Of a stretch of DNA of 6,399 bases, positions 6,043-6,399 are shown piece by piece. This stretch comes from Bacillota bacterium (GTDB lineage: Bacteria > Bacillota > Dethiobacteria > Dethiobacterales > Dethiobacteraceae). The DNA is taken from NCBI GenBank assembly GCA_024650095.1, contig JANKMV010000120.1:1-6399 (forward strand). The letters run 5' to 3'. How positions within the stretch are numbered: position 1 is the stretch's first letter; every line of letters begins with the position of its first letter. Made by a program: the position numbers and the translations under genes. The notes below the pieces were generated by a model that did not search any database, was not told the DNA's origin, and saw only the letters and a program-made list of their open reading frames with translations.

Positions 6043-6399
6043 ATGAAAACTAAAGAAAATGTAATGAGCGCTTTTGCTGGGGAGTCGCAAGCTAATCGCA
6101 AGTATTTAGCATTCGCCCTTAAAGCGGAAAAGGAAGGTTTTGATAATATAGCTCGTGTGTTTAGGGCCATAGCTGAAGGGGAAACCATTCATGCATTGAA
6201 ACTTTTATCAGTAGCAGGCAAGGTGGGTAGTACAGCAGAAAATCTCGCAGAAGCATTGGCCGGTGAGAAATACGAGTTTAATACAATGTATCCTGAATTC
6301 ATCGCAACGGCCAAAGAAGAAAAGCAGGAGGAGGCGCAAAAAATTTTTGAATATGCAAATGAAGCAGAAAAAGTACATGGCAAAACATTTGCCGATCTT
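6043..6399 (+). CDS. Rubrerythrin, N-terminal diiron domain (runs off right edge)
   Basis: Rubrerythrin is a cytoplasmic non-haem diiron protein that reduces hydrogen peroxide in anaerobes, with electrons from rubredoxin or NADH-linked partners. The 119 residues present make up a ferritin-like four-helix diiron domain. All expected metal ligands are visible: Glu14 in GESQANRKY, Glu47-x-x-His50, Glu75 and Glu78 in GEKYEFNTMYPEF, and Glu109-x-x-His112. The chain starts directly with the diiron domain, so this is not the reverse form with an N-terminal rubredoxin. Whether a C-terminal rubredoxin domain (CxxC pairs) follows cannot be seen, because the window ends at Leu119. ATG 6043 follows AAGGAG (6029-6034) by 8 bases. 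The gene is divergent from serA. Function in peroxide defence fits a cell that also carries an oxygen-labile pyruvate:ferredoxin oxidoreductase. No rbr symbol number is assigned because the family has several paralogues. Confidence 0.93.
   Translation, partial: MKTKENVMSAFAGESQANRKYLAFALKAEKEGFDNIARVFRAIAEGETIHALKLLSVAGKVGSTAENLAEALAGEKYEFNTMYPEFIATAKEEKQEEAQKIFEYANEAEKVHGKTFADL

Noticed and set aside
5949..6383. Two minus-strand frames opposite rubrerythrin
   Set aside because: Antisense to a gene with all diiron ligands intact; no independent support.

Overview
The window looks like chromosomal DNA from a strict or near-strict anaerobe of the Firmicutes (Bacillota). The evidence is a single-chain pyruvate:ferredoxin oxidoreductase, a rubrerythrin, strong AGGAGG-type ribosome binding sites, GTG start use and a moderate-to-low G+C content. 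The protein style suggests Negativicutes/Sporomusaceae or related Clostridia, but that placement is an impression, not the result of a search.

Layout, left to right. Bases 1-293 hold the 5' part of a minus-strand gene for an FAD/NAD(P)-binding oxidoreductase that runs off the left edge. A 122-bp AT-rich divergent spacer follows, with two exact TATAAT hexamers inside an imperfect dyad. Next is the complete nifJ-type gene on the plus strand (416-3940). Its stop codon runs straight into a strong hairpin (3947-3969) flanked by A and T tracts, which should terminate transcription from both sides. After a short spacer with a second perfect palindrome (4038-4057), the complete serA gene lies on the minus strand (4108-5688, GTG start), converging on nifJ. 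A 354-bp divergent spacer then separates serA from the 5' part of a plus-strand rubrerythrin gene (6043 to the right edge).

How the genes fit together: NifJ links pyruvate to acetyl-CoA and reduced ferredoxin. SerA draws 3-phosphoglycerate from glycolysis into serine, glycine and one-carbon units. Rubrerythrin removes peroxide, which suits a cell that depends on oxygen-labile Fe-S enzymes such as NifJ. The genes lie on alternating strands, so each seems to be its own transcription unit; this is not an operon.

I see no tRNA, rRNA, CRISPR array, insertion sequence, integrase or riboswitch, and no sign of an undescribed multi-gene system. The points worth a second look are small: a possible ATC start codon in the left-edge gene, the dyad before nifJ, the shared terminator, the T-less palindrome between the convergent genes, and a possible PerR-like site before rubrerythrin.
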